The notes below the pieces were generated by a model that had not been told where the DNA came from, did not search any database, and worked only from the letters and a program-made list of their open reading frames with translations. From Candidatus Aquiluna sp. XM-24bin5 (GTDB lineage: Bacteria; Actinomycetota; Actinomycetia; Actinomycetales; Microbacteriaceae): a stretch of 64,000 nt of DNA. The stretch covers positions 1,142,546 through 1,206,545 of the forward strand of contig QCWE01000001.1 in assembly GCA_003149555.1 (NCBI GenBank), given 5' to 3'. This document shows positions 14,301 through 27,564 of the stretch, one piece after another; positions within the stretch are counted from its first letter, which is position 1, and every line of letters starts with the position of its first letter. Both the position numbers and the translations under genes were made by a program.

Positions 14301-15018
14301 TAAGCAGGGTTGGGACGTCAAGGGCGTTGCCAAGTGGGCTGATGACATGGCCAAGAGCCTGATCAAGAGCGAGCCTGGCACCAAGGTTGCAACTCCTGTG
14401 TTTGACGGTGCAACCAAGGACCAGGTAGCTGGCATCTTGGACCACACGCTGCCAAACGACGATGGCCAGAGGCTCATCGACGGCAGCGGTAAGGCAAGGC
14501 TCTTTGATGGTCGCAGTGGCGAGCCATACCCAGAGCCAATTGCCGTTGGTGTCAAGTACATGCTCAAGCTCCACCACCTGGTCGACGACAAGATTCACGC
14601 TCGTTCGACCGGTCCTTACTCGATGATTACCCAGCAGCCACTGGGTGGTAAGGCGCAGTTTGGTGGCCAGAGGTTTGGTGAGATGGAGGTATGGGCCCTT
14701 CAGGCCTATGGCGCAGCTCACACTCTCCAGGAGCTGCTAACCATCAAGTCCGATGACATCGCAGGTCGCGTCCGTACCTACGAAGCGATCGTCAAGGGTG
14801 ACAACATCCAGCCGCCAGGAATCCCCGAGTCATTCAGGGTTCTGGCAAAGGAGATGCAGTCACTGGGTCTCAACGTCGAGGTAATCGACGACGAGGGCAG
14901 GGTTGTAGTGCTGAAGGACGAGGAGTTCGAGTCCGACCGCGCAGCCGAGGAGCTCGGCATCAACCTAAGCCGCAACGAGAACCTGTCCGCCGAAACCGAT
15001 TTCAACACCTACCAGTAA
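11395..15018 (+). CDS. rpoB: DNA-directed RNA polymerase subunit beta
   Basis: This is the catalytic beta subunit, 1207 residues from TTG 11395, with AGGGG located nine bases upstream. The rifampicin-binding region is clear ([17 protein letters not shown], then [12 protein letters not shown]) and keeps the His and Ser commonly mutated in resistance; the usual Ser/Thr of PLSGLTHKRR are Ala here. Also present are the [19 protein letters not shown] block, the switch-region [13 protein letters not shown], and the C-terminal [23 protein letters not shown] that packs on beta'. It is followed after 22 bases by rpoC. The N-terminus has an actinobacterial Ala/Lys/Ser-rich tail. Confidence 0.98.
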   Translation: MAAAKNAKSTKSANTSRTAQRPSFAKHSDPVEIPDLLSLQTESFDWLVGAPAWRAIAGKAAKTGLDEVFEEISPIEDSSNAAQDAKMGLSFSDPELFDPPYTPDECKEKGKSYTQPLYIKAEFTNYLTGEIKSQTVFMGDFPVMTGKGTFIINGTERVVVSQLVRSPGVYFSVSTNTTGNLDVRNNKAQIIPSRGSYLEFLTEWVKDERKPAARFGQPILQVQVDRKTKVSATIFLKALGFTKDEIRAEFSDIKAAIEASPLEMKFDEDIIERTLEYDESKVFANPILTKEEALREVYRKVRGEAAGSEVADAWLRSTYFESKRYNLARVGRHKINRKLQIEEDANITTLTKADIVSTLKYLLLFDLVLANNVSSSSQNAEFAIKMNGKKVNLAVRSDDIDDFSNRRIRSVGELIQNQVRIGLSRMERVVRERMSTQDIEAITPQTLINLRPVVSALKEFFGASQLSQFMDQNNPLAGLAHKRRLSALGPGGIARERAQMEVRDVHPSHYGRMCPVETPEGPNIGLIGSLTAFSRINSFGFIETPYRAVKNGKVSKTVEFLDAAAEDGKVIAGADTPLNTDGSLKGPKAFARFRGDIVEVDAADVDYIDVSPRQLASVSTSLIPFLEHDDSSRALMGANMQRQAVPLLRADSPYVGTGMERIAAIDSGAVVVAEQAGVVEEIDADEITVHNDNKKRSTYPLRKFDRSNQGTAINQRVIVEVGQRVEAGDVLADGPSTENGELALGKNLLVAFMPWEGYNFEDAIILSQELVKQDTLSSIHIEEYEVDARDTKLGAEEITADLPNISVEALAQLDEMGIVRIGAEVRPGDILVGKVTPKGETELSAEERLLRAIFNEKSREVRDTSLKVPHGEGGTVIGVKVFDAEDGDELGAGVNRRVVVHIAQKRKITEGDKLAGRHGNKGVIAKILPVEDMPFMEDGTPVDIVLNPLGIPGRMNFGQVLETHLGWACKQGWDVKGVAKWADDMAKSLIKSEPGTKVATPVFDGATKDQVAGILDHTLPNDDGQRLIDGSGKARLFDGRSGEPYPEPIAVGVKYMLKLHHLVDDKIHARSTGPYSMITQQPLGGKAQFGGQRFGEMEVWALQAYGAAHTLQELLTIKSDDIAGRVRTYEAIVKGDNIQPPGIPESFRVLAKEMQSLGLNVEVIDDEGRVVVLKDEEFESDRAAEELGINLSRNENLSAETDFNTYQ

Positions 15019-15040
15019 GACCTAAGAGGAACTAGAGAAA

Positions 15041-18000
15041 ATGTCAGTAAGAGTAGAAAACTTCAGTGCCCTTCGCGTTGGTCTTGCAACCAGCGAGGAC
15101 ATCCGTTCGTGGTCATCTGGTGAGGTAAAGAAGCCAGAGACCATCAACTACCGAACCCTCAAGCCGGAAAAGGACGGCCTTTTCTGCGAGAAGATCTTTG
15201 GTCCCACAAAGGACTGGGAGTGCTCGTGTGGAAAGTACAAGCGTGTCCGCTTCAAGGGCATCGTCTGTGAGCGCTGTGGTGTCGAGGTAACCAAGAGCTC
15301 GGTTCGTCGTGAGCGCATGGGCCACATCGAGCTTGCGGCTCCGGTAACCCACATCTGGTACTTCAAGGGTGTTCCATCACGCCTTGGCTACCTGTTGAAC
15401 ATGGCTCCAAAGGATCTCGAGAAGATCATTTACTTCGCTGCCTACCGCGTCATGGACATCGATCGCGAGCTTCGCGACAGCGAGTATGACCTGGTTCGCG
15501 AGGAGTACGTGGACCGTATTCGTGCTCTGGTTGCAGCTCGTAACGAGGAGTTCGAGGCAGCGGCCTCGGAGGAGATCGCCGAGCTTCGCGAGCTGGGACT
15601 TGAGCTTCAGGTTTCCAACAAGTTCTGGGAGCTACCTCGCTGGATTGAGAAGCAGTTTGCCAAGAGCGTTGAGCAGCTAATCGACGCCGAGGAGAAGGAC
15701 CCAGAGGGCTTCTGGTCCGCTAAGTCGCTTGCTATCGAGACCGACGAGGAGCAGGAGGACGCAGTCGTCCGCACCTCGGATGAGACCAAGAAGATCAAGA
15801 AGCTCACGATGGACTTCAAGAAGAAGACCGACAAAATCGTGCGCGAGTACGCCCGTCTGGAGCGCCCTGCAAACCTTCACAAGGAGCAGATCGCATGGAG
15901 GATGTTCCTAACCGCTGAGGTTGGCCAGCTACTTCCAAACGACGTGATCTTCGACCACTTCGACTACTACTTCTCCGACTACATCATCACCGAGATTGGT
16001 GCCGAGGCAGTTATGCAGGTGCTGGCCGGTTTTGACCTAGAGGGTGCTGCGGCTGAGCTTCGTGCTGAGATCGCAACCACCAAGGGCTCAAAGCAAACCC
16101 AGGCAATCAAGCGCCTGAAGGTTGTTAGCAGCTTCGAGCAGTCGGGAACCCCTCCCACCTCGATGGTGCTGTCGGTGCTACCAGTGCTGCCACCTGAGAT
16201 TCGTCCAATGGTTCAGCTTGATGGTGGCCGCTTTGCCACCTCAGACCTCAACGACCTCTACCGCAGGGTTATCAACCGTAATAACCGTCTGAAGAGGTTT
16301 GTCGACCTGGGTGCTGTTCCAAAGACCATTTTGAACAATGAGAAGCGCATGCTTCAGGAGGCTGTTGACGCTCTGTTCGACAACGGTCGCCGTGGTCGTG
16401 CTGTTACCGGTACCGGTAACCGCGCCCTGAAGTCGCTTTCTGACCTTTTGAAGGGTAAGCAGGGTCGTTTCCGCCAGAACCTACTGGGTAAGCGCGTTGA
16501 CTACTCGGGCCGTTCGGTAATTGTGGTTGGTCCTCAGCTGAAGCTCCACCAGTGTGGTCTTCCAAAGCTGATGGCACTCGAGCTGTTCAAGCCGTTTGTG
16601 ATGAAGCGCCTTGTTGATCTTGGTCTTGCTCAGAACATCAAGAGCGCTAAGCGCATGGTTGAAAGAAGCCGCCCGCAGGTTTGGGGCGCCTTGGAAGAGG
16701 TAATCAAGGAAAGGCCGGTACTTCTAAACCGTGCACCGACCCTTCACCGCCTCGGTATTCAGGCATTCGAGCCAGTACTGGTTGAGGGTAAGGCAATTCA
16801 GCTGCACCCGCTCGTCTGTGCTGCGTTCAACGCTGACTTCGATGGTGACCAGATGGCTGTTCACCTGCCGCTCTCCGTGGAGGCTCAGGCTGAGGCCAGG
16901 ATCTTGATGCTCGCATCAAACAACATCCTGAAGCCATCCGATGGTCGCCCGGTTGCAACCCCAACCCAGGACATGATCATTGGCCTGTTCCACCTGACCG
17001 AAGAGGTTGAGGGTGCTAAGGGTGAGGGCCTAGCCTTCAGCTCGATGGCTGAGGCTCAGATGGCCTATGACATTCACGAGCTGGCTATCAGTGCAAAGGT
17101 TCGAATCCGCATCGATGGAGAGCTACGCGAGACCACCTTTGGTCGCGCACTGTTCAACGAGGCGCTGCCTGAGAACTACCCGTTTGTAAACGAGCAGGTT
17201 GGCAAGAAGCAGCTCGGACAGATTGTTTCTGATCTGGTTGAGATGTATTCGAGGACCGAGGTTGCCGCTTCCCTTGACAAGCTCAAGGACGCTGGTTTCC
17301 ACTGGGCTACCCGCTCGGGTGTTTCAATGGCTATCTCGGACGCAAACTTCGACCCGAAGGGAACCTTCGACAAGAAGCGCGCCGAGATGATCACTAAGGC
17401 CGAGAAGCAGCACACCAAGATTCAGGAAGCATTCGACAACGGTCTCAAGTCAGACCTCGAGCGTCGTGATGAGCTGGGTGAGCTTTGGTCTAAGGAGACC
17501 AAGGAAATCCAGACCATGCTTCAGGAGTCCATCCCGCACGACAACGCGATCTACAAGATGGTGACCTCTGGAGCTAGGGGTAACTGGCTGCAGATCCGTT
17601 CGATCATGGGTATGCGTGGTCCGGTTGCGACCTCATCCGGTGACTTCGCACCGATGCCTGTGAAGGGTAACTACCTGCTCGGTCTAACCGCGCACGAGTA
17701 CTTCACCAACGCAACCGGTGCTCGAAAGGGTAACGCTGACACCGCCATGAAGACTGCGGCCGCCGGTTACCTAACCCGTCGTCTGGTTGACGTGGCGCAG
17801 GACGTAATCATTCAGATTGAGGACTGTGGCACATCGAAGGGTCTTGAGAAGGACCTGCTGGATGACGAGCAGGTCGAGCTGTCGATTGTTGGCCGCTCCA
17901 ACCTTGCAGATGTAAAGGTCGGCAAGGATGTGCTGGTCAAGGCTGGCGAGAACATCGATCACGCCACCGTTCGCAGGCTCAAGGAAGCCGGAGTTGAGAC

Positions 18001-19219
18001 CATCGTGGTCCGCTCGGTTCTTACCTGTGAGGCTGAGGCTGGTATTTGTGCCGCATGTTACGGAGTATCTCTTGCTACCAACCAGGAGGTGAACGTCGGT
18101 GAGGCCATCGGTATCATCGCCGCTCAGTCCATTGGTGAGCCAGGTACCCAGCTGACAATGCGTACCTTCCACACCGGAGGTGCTGCTGAGAACACCAAGA
18201 AGCAGACCATTCTGAAGTCAATTGGTGGTCAGAAGGTTCGTGTTGAGCGTCTGATCTCCTACGACATCACTCAGGGTCTAAACGGTGTTACCGACCTCCT
18301 CGAGGCTCGTGTTGGTTGGCGTCAGGCTGGCAAGGTTGCTGTTATGGCCTTCTGGGACGGAAAGGTTGACCTCGTAGAGAAGGTCTCCACAACCGGAACC
18401 AAGAGCTATGACGTCTTCGTTCGCCCACAGGGTGAGAAGGCGGAGAAGGAGGCTGAGGCGCTAGCCATGCAGTACAGCTTCTCCAGAACCGCCTCGAAGA
18501 CCTTCAAGAAGCTGAGCCCATACCTGCCAATCACCACGGTGTCATCCGCCGATGACCTACTGGTTGAGAAGGGCGAGATGGTTGAGGCCGGAGACTACCT
18601 GGTTGATGGAACCCCAATTCCACACGAGGTGCTGATGATCAAGGGAAGCCGCGAGGCTGCCGCCGAGATCATCCGCGGTGTTCAGGCGATCTACGGCTCC
18701 CAGGGTGTGCCGCTGCACGACAAGCACCTTGAGGTGATTGTTCGTCAGATGCTCTCCAAGGTCACCGTTATTGACTCCGGAGACACCGACATGCTCCCGG
18801 GTGAGATCATCGACCGTCAGCGCTTTGCGGCCAAGAACCGCGAGGCAGTAGGTCAGGGTCTACGTCCAGCCAGCGCGCGTCAAGAGGTTATGGGTATGAC
18901 CCGTGCCTCATTGGCAGCTCAGTCTTGGCTATCGGCGGCCTCCTTCCAGGAGACCACCAGGGTGCTAACCCAGGCGGCACTGGACAGGCGAGAGGACAAG
19001 CTCGTCGGTCTGAAGGAGAACGTCATCATTGGAAAGCTAATCCCAGCCGGAACTGGTATGGCTCGCTACCGCAACTTCGAGGTCGATGGCACCGAAGAGG
19101 CAAAGGCAGAGCGTTACCCGAACCGAATCTGGTCGGATGCTTCCTTTGAGGATGCAGACCTGGATTCCCAGGAGCTAAGCCTCTCGGTTGCAGACCCATT
19201 TGCAGTCGAAGAGAACTAA
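15041..19219 (+). CDS. rpoC: DNA-directed RNA polymerase subunit beta'
   Basis: The protein has 1392 residues, longer than the ~1290-1316 usual in actinobacteria. The zinc-binding [20 protein letters not shown] sits near the N-terminus and the catalytic NADFDGD near residue 600. The second zinc cluster ([13 protein letters not shown]) and the trigger-loop block [18 protein letters not shown] are near residue 1030. After the trigger loop the nearly universal DITQGLPRVxELFEAR reads [19 protein letters not shown] and is preceded by about 25 extra residues. The following ~90 residues also look divergent, while the C-terminus ([14 protein letters not shown]) is normal. The start is ATG after AGAGGAAC. 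It is cotranscribed with rpoB. Confidence 0.97.
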   Translation: MSVRVENFSALRVGLATSEDIRSWSSGEVKKPETINYRTLKPEKDGLFCEKIFGPTKDWECSCGKYKRVRFKGIVCERCGVEVTKSSVRRERMGHIELAAPVTHIWYFKGVPSRLGYLLNMAPKDLEKIIYFAAYRVMDIDRELRDSEYDLVREEYVDRIRALVAARNEEFEAAASEEIAELRELGLELQVSNKFWELPRWIEKQFAKSVEQLIDAEEKDPEGFWSAKSLAIETDEEQEDAVVRTSDETKKIKKLTMDFKKKTDKIVREYARLERPANLHKEQIAWRMFLTAEVGQLLPNDVIFDHFDYYFSDYIITEIGAEAVMQVLAGFDLEGAAAELRAEIATTKGSKQTQAIKRLKVVSSFEQSGTPPTSMVLSVLPVLPPEIRPMVQLDGGRFATSDLNDLYRRVINRNNRLKRFVDLGAVPKTILNNEKRMLQEAVDALFDNGRRGRAVTGTGNRALKSLSDLLKGKQGRFRQNLLGKRVDYSGRSVIVVGPQLKLHQCGLPKLMALELFKPFVMKRLVDLGLAQNIKSAKRMVERSRPQVWGALEEVIKERPVLLNRAPTLHRLGIQAFEPVLVEGKAIQLHPLVCAAFNADFDGDQMAVHLPLSVEAQAEARILMLASNNILKPSDGRPVATPTQDMIIGLFHLTEEVEGAKGEGLAFSSMAEAQMAYDIHELAISAKVRIRIDGELRETTFGRALFNEALPENYPFVNEQVGKKQLGQIVSDLVEMYSRTEVAASLDKLKDAGFHWATRSGVSMAISDANFDPKGTFDKKRAEMITKAEKQHTKIQEAFDNGLKSDLERRDELGELWSKETKEIQTMLQESIPHDNAIYKMVTSGARGNWLQIRSIMGMRGPVATSSGDFAPMPVKGNYLLGLTAHEYFTNATGARKGNADTAMKTAAAGYLTRRLVDVAQDVIIQIEDCGTSKGLEKDLLDDEQVELSIVGRSNLADVKVGKDVLVKAGENIDHATVRRLKEAGVETIVVRSVLTCEAEAGICAACYGVSLATNQEVNVGEAIGIIAAQSIGEPGTQLTMRTFHTGGAAENTKKQTILKSIGGQKVRVERLISYDITQGLNGVTDLLEARVGWRQAGKVAVMAFWDGKVDLVEKVSTTGTKSYDVFVRPQGEKAEKEAEALAMQYSFSRTASKTFKKLSPYLPITTVSSADDLLVEKGEMVEAGDYLVDGTPIPHEVLMIKGSREAAAEIIRGVQAIYGSQGVPLHDKHLEVIVRQMLSKVTVIDSGDTDMLPGEIIDRQRFAAKNREAVGQGLRPASARQEVMGMTRASLAAQSWLSAASFQETTRVLTQAALDRREDKLVGLKENVIIGKLIPAGTGMARYRNFEVDGTEEAKAERYPNRIWSDASFEDADLDSQELSLSVADPFAVEEN

Positions 19220-19237
19220 CAACAACATAAAAAGTAT

Positions 19238-19267
19238 TTGACCGCCTCAAGCGGCTACAGGTATGCT
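19238..19267 (+). promoter_or_regulatory. str operon promoter
   Basis: TTGACC (19238-19243) and TATGCT (19262-19267) are separated by 18 bases, just after rpoC. Transcription would start near 19274, giving a leader of about 110 bases before rpsL. Confidence 0.6.
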
Positions 19268-19339
19268 TGGCGAGGTTCATGCGAGAGCGTGTATCGGGCC
19301 GAAATCCTCTAGTCGCTGAGGGTGGGTCAAAGAAAATAA

Positions 19340-19369
19340 CTTCGGTAACAGCTTTTTGCTGTGCCGAGG
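19340..19369 (+). promoter_or_regulatory. Leader hairpin upstream of rpsL
   Basis: CTTCGG and ACAGC pair with GCTGT and CCGAGG around a TTTTT loop, with small bulges. The stem ends eight bases before the AAGGAG ribosome binding site of rpsL. It could be a ribosomal-protein regulatory leader, but no binding is shown. Confidence 0.4.
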
Positions 19370-19387
19370 AACGAATAAGGAGTACTA

Positions 19388-19759
19388 GTGCCAACAATTC
19401 AGCAGTTGGTTCGCAAGGGTCGTAGCCCAAAGGTCTCGAAGACCAAGAGCCCGGCCTTGAAGGCTAACCCGCAGCAGCGTGGCGTATGCACCCGTGTGTA
19501 CACCACCACACCAAAGAAGCCGAACTCGGCTCTTCGTAAGGTTGCGCGTGTGAAGCTATCGAACGGCGTTGAGGTAACTGCCTACATCCCAGGCGAGGGC
19601 CACAACCTCCAGGAGCACTCGATGGTGCTCGTGCGTGGAGGACGTGTGAAGGACCTGCCGGGTGTGCGTTACAAGATTGTTCGTGGTGCGCTAGACACCC
19701 AGGCCGTGAAAGACCGTCAGCAGGCTCGTAGCCGCTACGGTGCAAAGAAGGGTAAGTAA
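19388..19759 (+). CDS. rpsL: 30S ribosomal protein S12
   Basis: S12 sits at the decoding centre and controls accuracy. It has 123 residues. The streptomycin-related loops carry the wild-type lysines ([12 protein letters not shown] and [13 protein letters not shown]). The start is GTG 19388 with AAGGAG six bases upstream. The last base of its stop codon overlaps the A of the rpsG ATG, so the two are translationally coupled. Confidence 0.98.
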   Translation: MPTIQQLVRKGRSPKVSKTKSPALKANPQQRGVCTRVYTTTPKKPNSALRKVARVKLSNGVEVTAYIPGEGHNLQEHSMVLVRGGRVKDLPGVRYKIVRGALDTQAVKDRQQARSRYGAKKGK

Positions 19760-20229
19760 TGCCTCGTAAGGGCCCAGTAGCCAAGCGTCCAGTAGCTGTA
19801 GACCCTGTTTACGGCTCCCCAGTTGTATCGCAGCTGGTCAACAAGATTTTGCTAGATGGCAAGAAGTCACTTGCCGAGAAGACCGTCTACGGCGCTCTCG
19901 AGGGAACCAACCGCAAGACCGGTGACGACCCAGTAGTTCTTCTGAAGAAGGCTCTGGACAACGTCCGCCCAACCGTGGAGGTAAAGTCCCGCCGCGTTGG
20001 TGGTTCTACCTACCAGGTTCCAGTAGAGGTCAAGGCACACCGTGCCAACACCCTTGCTATGCGCTGGTTGGTCCAGTACGCACGCCTGCGTCGCGAGAAG
20101 ACCATGACCGAGCGCCTAATGAACGAGATCTTGGATGCCTCCAACGGTCTTGGTGCAGCTGTGAAGCGTCGTGAGGACACTCACAAGATGGCCGAGTCCA
20201 ACAAGGCATTCGCCCACTACCGCTGGTAA
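19759..20229 (+). CDS. rpsG: 30S ribosomal protein S7
   Basis: S7 is the primary assembly protein of the 30S head. It has 156 residues, the normal length. [11 protein letters not shown] at the start, [14 protein letters not shown] in the middle and [15 protein letters not shown] at the end are characteristic. It is the second gene of the str operon and is followed by an 82-base gap with a strong hairpin before fusA. Confidence 0.98.
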   Translation: MPRKGPVAKRPVAVDPVYGSPVVSQLVNKILLDGKKSLAEKTVYGALEGTNRKTGDDPVVLLKKALDNVRPTVEVKSRRVGGSTYQVPVEVKAHRANTLAMRWLVQYARLRREKTMTERLMNEILDASNGLGAAVKRREDTHKMAESNKAFAHYRW

Positions 20230-20238
20230 TCCAGCAAC

Positions 20239-20274
20239 ATCCGCAAAGTTTTGCATCGCCAAGACTCTGCGGAT
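20239..20274 (+). promoter_or_regulatory. Long intercistronic hairpin between rpsG and fusA
   Basis: ATCCGCA (20239-20245) pairs with TGCGGAT (20268-20274). After one A-C mismatch AGTTTTG (20247-20253) pairs with CAAGACT (20260-20266, one G-U), enclosing a small loop. No T-run follows, so it is not an intrinsic terminator; mRNA processing, stability or ribosomal-protein feedback are options. Confidence 0.55.
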
Positions 20275-20311
20275 GACTTATTTCAACGACTAGTCACTTT
20301 CGGAGGACACC

Positions 20312-22414
<2,103 letters not shown>

Positions 22415-22517
22415 GAAATCCTGCTTCAACTAGCTAAGATAGAAAGACTGTAAACCCCAAATCAGAGTCGGCCTCCGAGGTCGATGATTTACTACGGATC
22501 CATCAGGAGGACCCACA

Positions 22518-23708
22518 ATGGCTAAGGCGAAATTCGAGCGCACAAAGCCGCACGTCAACATCGGAACCATTGGTCACGTCGACCACGGTAAGACCACTCT
22601 GACTGCGGCAATTACCAAGGTGCTGCACGACAAGTTCCCAACACTTAACGACAGCTACGCATTCGATGCAATCGACAACTCCCCAGAGGAGAAGCAGCGT
22701 GGTATCACCATCAACATCTCCCACGTGGAGTACCAGACCGACAAGCGCCACTACGCACACGTAGACGCTCCAGGTCACGCTGACTACATCAAGAACATGA
22801 TCACTGGTGCCGCACAGATGGACGGCGCAATCCTCGTGGTTGCTGCTACCGACGGCCCAATGCCTCAGACCAAGGAGCACGTGCTTCTTGCTCGCCAGGT
22901 TGGTGTTCCTTACATCGTTGTTGCCCTGAACAAGGCTGACATGGTCGATGACGAGGAAATCCTTGAACTGGTTGAGGTTGAGGTTCGTGACCTGCTGAAC
23001 CAGTACGAGTTCCCAGGTGACGACGCTCCTGTAGTCCGCGTTTCAGGTTTGAAGGCCCTCGAGGGTGACGCAACCTGGGGCGAGGCAGTTGCCAAGCTCA
23101 TGGAGGCTTGCGACGAGAACATCCCAGAGCCACAGCGCGACACCGACAAGCCATTCCTTATGCCAGTTGAGGACGTCTTCACGATCACCGGTCGTGGAAC
23201 CGTTATCACTGGAAAGGTTGAGCGTGGTCAGATCAACGTAAACGACGAGGTCGAGATCGTTGGTATCCGCGACAAGCAGAAGACCACCGTTACCGGAATC
23301 GAGATGTTCCGCAAGCTGCTCGACTACGCAGAGGCCGGCGAGAACGTAGGTCTACTACTTCGTGGTACCAAGCGTGAGGACGTCGAGCGTGGTCAGGTTG
23401 TCTGCAAGCCAGGCTCAATTACCCCACACACCAACTTTGACGCCAACGTCTACATCCTTTCCAAGGATGAGGGTGGCCGTCACAACCCGTTCTACACGAA
23501 CTACCGCCCACAGTTCTATTTCCGTACCACTGACGTAACAGGCGTTATCAGCCTGCCATCGGGTACCGAGATGGTTATGCCTGGCGACACCACCGAGATG
23601 AGCGTTGAGCTGATTCAGCCAATCGCCATGGAGGAAGGTCTACGCTTCGCGATCCGTGAGGGTGGCCGCACCGTAGGTGCCGGTACCGTCACCAAGATCA
23701 ACAAGTAA
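22518..23708 (+). CDS. tuf: Elongation factor Tu
   Basis: EF-Tu delivers aminoacyl-tRNA to the ribosomal A site. It has 396 residues. G motifs: [30 protein letters not shown] and [11 protein letters not shown] 22518 follows AGGAGGACCC. A ~100-base spacer from fusA could hold a secondary promoter, but no convincing boxes were seen. A strong terminator follows. It appears to be the only tuf copy in the window. Confidence 0.98.
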   Translation: MAKAKFERTKPHVNIGTIGHVDHGKTTLTAAITKVLHDKFPTLNDSYAFDAIDNSPEEKQRGITINISHVEYQTDKRHYAHVDAPGHADYIKNMITGAAQMDGAILVVAATDGPMPQTKEHVLLARQVGVPYIVVALNKADMVDDEEILELVEVEVRDLLNQYEFPGDDAPVVRVSGLKALEGDATWGEAVAKLMEACDENIPEPQRDTDKPFLMPVEDVFTITGRGTVITGKVERGQINVNDEVEIVGIRDKQKTTVTGIEMFRKLLDYAEAGENVGLLLRGTKREDVERGQVVCKPGSITPHTNFDANVYILSKDEGGRHNPFYTNYRPQFYFRTTDVTGVISLPSGTEMVMPGDTTEMSVELIQPIAMEEGLRFAIREGGRTVGAGTVTKINK

Positions 23709-23729
23709 GTTCGTACAACGACTTGCTGA

Positions 23730-23757
23730 AACCCCCTGGGAAACCAGGGGGTTTTGC
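23730..23757 (+). terminator. Rho-independent terminator after tuf
   Basis: AACCCCCTGG and CCAGGGGGTT form a ten-base-pair perfect stem around a GAAA tetraloop (23740-23743), followed by TTGC and T residues. It closes the str operon. Confidence 0.9.
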
Positions 23758-24112
23758 TTTGCCTTGTTGCCTGCATTTTTCTAAGAAAAAACTTGCATTG
23801 CAACCTTTGGCTATGGCAGGATTGTCAGGTTCCAAAGCGCGAGGTAACTCGCCCACTGCAGGATACGTGCACAGATTCTGGGCCGGCCGCAGATAGAGCA
23901 AAAACTAAAGCCGAAATCTTGTTTGGGTTTTTCGCGTGGTCTTTCCATGCGACACGCCCGAGTCAAGGTGTCGGCGAGAGTCCTAGAAATAGGGCGTTGA
24001 CAGCAAAACAGTGCATCAGCATCACGGTGGTCAATAAGATTTGCGTTTTTTGCAAAGCGAGTTGGCCCCTAAAACACGTGACCGAGAGGTCACAAGACGG
24101 AAGCGAGTCAAA
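23758..24112 (+). other. Long non-coding leader region before rpsJ
   Basis: These ~355 bases hold no gene that I can support; open frames here lack family features. A TTGACA occurs at 23997-24002 but has no good -10 box at the right distance. The length fits a promoter plus a structured S10-type leader, but I cannot assign a specific element. It ends in the Shine-Dalgarno region of rpsJ. Confidence 0.5.
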
Positions 24113-24421
24113 ATGGCGGCTAATAAAATCCGCATTCGACTGAAGTCGTATGACCACGAGGTCATCGACGTCTCGGCGAGCAAAATCGTCGACACAGTCA
24201 CACGCGCCGGTGCGAAGGTTGTAGGCCCTGTGCCACTTCCCACCGAGAAGAACGTGGTAACGGTTATCCGTTCCCCACACAAGTACAAGGACAGCCGTGA
24301 GCACTTTGAGATGCGTACCCACAAGCGTCTCATTGACATCGTCGACCCAACCCCAAAGGCCGTCGATTCGCTGATGCGCTTGGACCTTCCAGCAGACGTC
24401 AACATCGAGATCAAGCTTTAG
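24113..24421 (+). CDS. rpsJ: 30S ribosomal protein S10
   Basis: S10 is a 30S head protein and also acts as NusE in antitermination. The true start is ATG 24113 ([19 protein letters not shown]), giving 102 residues, the normal size. The frame is open upstream to 24041, but those residues (MRFLQSEL...) are not part of the family. It is the first gene of the S10-spc-alpha cluster. Confidence 0.97.
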   Translation: MAANKIRIRLKSYDHEVIDVSASKIVDTVTRAGAKVVGPVPLPTEKNVVTVIRSPHKYKDSREHFEMRTHKRLIDIVDPTPKAVDSLMRLDLPADVNIEIKL

Positions 24422-24431
24422 GGATAGACAG

Positions 24432-25085
24432 ATGGCTGTAGAGACAAGAACAGTTACCGGACTGCTGGGCACCAAGCTGGGAATGACCCAGGCATGGGAC
24501 GAGAACAACAAGCTCGTGCCGATCACAGTGGTCGAAGCTGGTGAAAACGTAATTACCCAAATCAAGACTTCAGAGACCGATGGCTACAACGCCATTCAGG
24601 TCGCCTATGGCGCAATCGATCCTCGCAAGACCGACAAGCCATCCGCCGGACACTTTGAGAAGGCCGGCTCAACCCCTCGCCGTTTCCGTGCAGAGATCCG
24701 CACCGCTAATGCATCTGACTTTTCCGTCGGTCAGGCAATTGGTGTTGATGTCTTCACCCCAGGCAGCAAGGTTGACGTCGTTGGCACCTCGAAGGGTAAG
24801 GGCTTTGCAGGTGTTATGAAGCGCCACGGCTTTGCAGGCGTATCCGCATCGCACGGTGCTCACAAGAACCACCGCAAGCCAGGCTCCATCGGTGCCGGCA
24901 CCACTCCAGGACGCGTCTTCAAGGGCCTCAAGATGGCCGGCCGCATGGGCGGCGAGCGCGTCACCACACTAAACCTCACCCTCCACTCGGTCGACCTTGA
25001 AAAGGGTCTGCTGCTTATCAAGGGTGCCGTGCCAGGACCTAAGGGTCAGCTGGTGTTCGTTCGCAATGCGGTGAAGGAGAGCTAA
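24432..25085 (+). CDS. rplC: 50S ribosomal protein L3
   Basis: L3 is an early 50S assembly protein whose extended loop reaches toward the peptidyl transferase centre. It has 217 residues. [15 protein letters not shown] at the N-terminus and [25 protein letters not shown] with the conserved Gln-equivalent loop are diagnostic. Its stop shares one base with the rplD start. Confidence 0.98.
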   Translation: MAVETRTVTGLLGTKLGMTQAWDENNKLVPITVVEAGENVITQIKTSETDGYNAIQVAYGAIDPRKTDKPSAGHFEKAGSTPRRFRAEIRTANASDFSVGQAIGVDVFTPGSKVDVVGTSKGKGFAGVMKRHGFAGVSASHGAHKNHRKPGSIGAGTTPGRVFKGLKMAGRMGGERVTTLNLTLHSVDLEKGLLLIKGAVPGPKGQLVFVRNAVKES

Positions 25086-25732
25086 TGCCTACCGTTGACC
25101 TAATTGACGTAAAGGGCAAGAAGTCCGGCAGCGTAGACCTGCCTGAGGCCCTATTTGACGCAACCACAAACGTTCCACTTATCCACCAGGTAGTAGTTGC
25201 ACAGCTTGCAGCCGCTCGCCAGGGAACCCAGTCCACGCTTCGTCGTGGCGAGGTCTCCGGTACCGGTAAGAAGCCGTTCAAGCAGAAGGGAACCGGTCGC
25301 GCTCGTCAGGGCTCGATCCGTATGCCTCAGCACCGCGGTGGTGGAATTGTCCACGGTCCAAAGCCTCGTAGCTACGACCAGAGAACTCCTAAGAAGATGA
25401 TCGTTGCCGCTCTCCGCGGTGCGCTTTCAGACCGCGCTCGCAACGGCAAGATTCACGTCATCGACCAGTTCGGTATCAAGGACACCCCATCAACCAAGGC
25501 AGCTGGAGCTTTCCTCAGCTCAATCTCGAGTGCAAACAACGTGCTTGTAGTTCTGCACCGTGATGACGAGGTCAGCTACCTGAGCCTGCGTAACCTTCCA
25601 GAGGTTCACGTGATCCCGGTTGACCAGCTAAATGCTTACGACGTTCTCCACGCGGAGGACATCGTGTTCACCTCAGCTGCTCTCGCAAGCTATGTCGAGT
25701 CAGCAGTTGCAAGCGAGGAGGTAAGCGCATGA
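25085..25732 (+). CDS. rplD: 50S ribosomal protein L4
   Basis: L4 lines the peptide exit tunnel and in many bacteria represses its own operon. It has 215 residues. The loop [19 protein letters not shown] and [14 protein letters not shown] are typical. It overlaps rplC by one base and rplW by four bases, indicating coupled translation. Confidence 0.98.
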   Translation: MPTVDLIDVKGKKSGSVDLPEALFDATTNVPLIHQVVVAQLAAARQGTQSTLRRGEVSGTGKKPFKQKGTGRARQGSIRMPQHRGGGIVHGPKPRSYDQRTPKKMIVAALRGALSDRARNGKIHVIDQFGIKDTPSTKAAGAFLSSISSANNVLVVLHRDDEVSYLSLRNLPEVHVIPVDQLNAYDVLHAEDIVFTSAALASYVESAVASEEVSA

Positions 25733-26028
25733 GCAACCTAAACAAGGACCCACGCGACGTGATTGTGAAGCCAATCATCTCTGAGAAGAGCTACGCACTA
25801 ATCGACGAGGGTAAGTACACCTTCGAGGTTGACCCTCGCAGCAACAAGACTGAGATCAAGCAGGCTGTTGAGCAGATCTTCAACGTGAAGGTCGACACCA
25901 TTAACACCCTCAACCGCCAAGGCAAGACCCGCCGCACCAGATTTGGCATGGGTAAGCGCAAGGACACCAAGCGTGCGATTGTGACCCTCAAGTCCGGTTC
26001 CATCGACATCTTCACCTACATCGGCTAA
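25729..26028 (+). CDS. rplW: 50S ribosomal protein L23
   Basis: L23 lies at the tunnel exit and docks trigger factor and SRP. It has 99 residues. [21 protein letters not shown] and [16 protein letters not shown] are conserved. ATG 25729 overlaps the rplD stop. Confidence 0.97.
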   Translation: MSNLNKDPRDVIVKPIISEKSYALIDEGKYTFEVDPRSNKTEIKQAVEQIFNVKVDTINTLNRQGKTRRTRFGMGKRKDTKRAIVTLKSGSIDIFTYIG

Positions 26029-26040
26029 GGGGAAAAGACA

Positions 26041-26874
26041 ATGGCAATTCGCAAATACAAGCCAACGACTCCAGGTCGTCGCGGTTCTTCGGTTTCGGAC
26101 TTCTCCGAGATCACCCGCTCGACACCTGAGAAGTCGCTACTGAAGCCACTGCCTAAGACCGGTGGCCGCAACTCCTCTGGCCGCATCACCACCCGCCACA
26201 TCGGTGGTGGCCACAAGAGGCAGTACCGCGTCATTGACTTCCGTCGCCATGACAAAGACGGCGTGCCAGCGAAGGTCGCTCACATCGAGTACGACCCGAA
26301 CCGTACCGCACGCATCGCTTTGCTTCACTACATCGACGGCACCAAGCGCTACATCATCGCCCCGAACAAGCTCAAGCAGGGTGACGCTATCGAGCAGGGC
26401 CCAAAGGCTGACATCAAGCCAGGCAACAACCTGCCACTGCGTAACATCCCAGTGGGTACCGTTATCCACGCCATCGAGCTGAAGCCAGGCGGCGGCGCAA
26501 AGCTAGGCCGCAGCGCCGGTGCTGCCATCCGTCTGGTAGCTAAGGAGGGCAGCTGGGCTCAGCTTCGTCTCCCATCGGGCGAGATCCGCAACGTTGATGC
26601 AAATTGCCGCGCCACCATTGGTGAGGTCGGCAATGCAGAGCAGTCCAACATCAACTGGGGTAAGGCTGGCCGCAAGCGCTGGAAGGGTGTTCGCCCAACC
26701 GTGCGTGGTGTCGCCATGAACCCGGTTGACCACCCACACGGTGGTGGTGAGGGTAAGACCTCCGGTGGTCGTAACCCTGTTACCCCATGGGGTCAGAAGG
26801 AAGGCCGTACGCGTAAGCCAAACCTTCCATCAGACAAGCAAATCGTTCGTCGTCGTTACGTCGGCAAGAAGTAG
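26041..26874 (+). CDS. rplB: 50S ribosomal protein L2
   Basis: L2 bridges the subunits and is needed for peptidyl transferase activity. It has 277 residues. [21 protein letters not shown] and the C-terminal [21 protein letters not shown], with the conserved His, are intact. It is preceded by AAGGGGAAA. Confidence 0.98.
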   Translation: MAIRKYKPTTPGRRGSSVSDFSEITRSTPEKSLLKPLPKTGGRNSSGRITTRHIGGGHKRQYRVIDFRRHDKDGVPAKVAHIEYDPNRTARIALLHYIDGTKRYIIAPNKLKQGDAIEQGPKADIKPGNNLPLRNIPVGTVIHAIELKPGGGAKLGRSAGAAIRLVAKEGSWAQLRLPSGEIRNVDANCRATIGEVGNAEQSNINWGKAGRKRWKGVRPTVRGVAMNPVDHPHGGGEGKTSGGRNPVTPWGQKEGRTRKPNLPSDKQIVRRRYVGKK

Positions 26875-26883
26875 GAGAGCTAG

Positions 26884-27165
26884 ATGCCAAGAAGCCTAAA
26901 GAAGGGCCCCTTCGTCGACGAGCACCTGATGAAGAAGGTGCGCGTGCAGAACGAGGCCAACACCAAGAATGTGATCAAGACCTGGTCGCGCCGCTCGATG
27001 ATCGTCCCAGCGATGCTCGGACACACCATCGCGGTTCACGACGGTCGCAAGCACATCCCAGTTTTCGTCACCGAGACCATGGTTGGTCACAAGCTCGGCG
27101 AATTCGCACCAACCAAGACCTTCCGTGGACACGTGAAGGACGACAAGAAGGGTCGTCGCGGCTAG
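26884..27165 (+). CDS. rpsS: 30S ribosomal protein S19
   Basis: S19 is a 30S head protein that contacts S13 and the A-site tRNA. It has 93 residues. [19 protein letters not shown] and [16 protein letters not shown] are diagnostic. It is preceded by AGGAGAGC. Confidence 0.98.
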   Translation: MPRSLKKGPFVDEHLMKKVRVQNEANTKNVIKTWSRRSMIVPAMLGHTIAVHDGRKHIPVFVTETMVGHKLGEFAPTKTFRGHVKDDKKGRRG

Positions 27166-27192
27166 GGCCGGGGCGAATAAGAGAGGAAAAAG

Positions 27193-27564
27193 ATGGAAGC
27201 CATCGCTAAGGTGCGTAACATTCGCATCACCCCTCAGAAGGCTCGTCGCGTCGTCAACCTGATCCGCGGTAAGCAGGCCAACGAGGCTCTGGGTCTATTG
27301 AAGTTCCAGCCACAGGCTGCTTCAGAGCCCATCTACAAGGTTGTTGCTTCGGCGGTTGCCAACGCAAAGGTAAAGGGCGAAAGCTCGGGAGCCATTGTGG
27401 ACGAGGACGACCTAGTTATTTCACAGGCATACGTTGACGAGGGTGTGACCCTAAAGCGCTTTAGACCACGCGCTCAGGGACGTGCATTCCGCATCAACAA
27501 GCGCACCAGCCACATCACCGTTGTGGTTGCAACCCCAGACGAGCTTAGAAAGGCAGGCAAGTAA
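27193..27564 (+). CDS. rplV: 50S ribosomal protein L22
   Basis: L22 forms part of the exit-tunnel constriction. It has 123 residues. [17 protein letters not shown] and the beta-hairpin [19 protein letters not shown] are intact, with no macrolide-resistance type deletion visible. Its stop overlaps the rpsC start by one base. Confidence 0.97.
   Translation: MEAIAKVRNIRITPQKARRVVNLIRGKQANEALGLLKFQPQAASEPIYKVVASAVANAKVKGESSGAIVDEDDLVISQAYVDEGVTLKRFRPRAQGRAFRINKRTSHITVVVATPDELRKAGK

Noticed and set aside
23997..24002. TTGACA as a firm rpsJ promoter
   Set aside because: No acceptable -10 hexamer at 16-18 bases.
23754..24143. 129-residue open frame in the rpsJ leader
   Set aside because: Overlaps the tuf terminator and the rpsJ start in another frame; no family resemblance.
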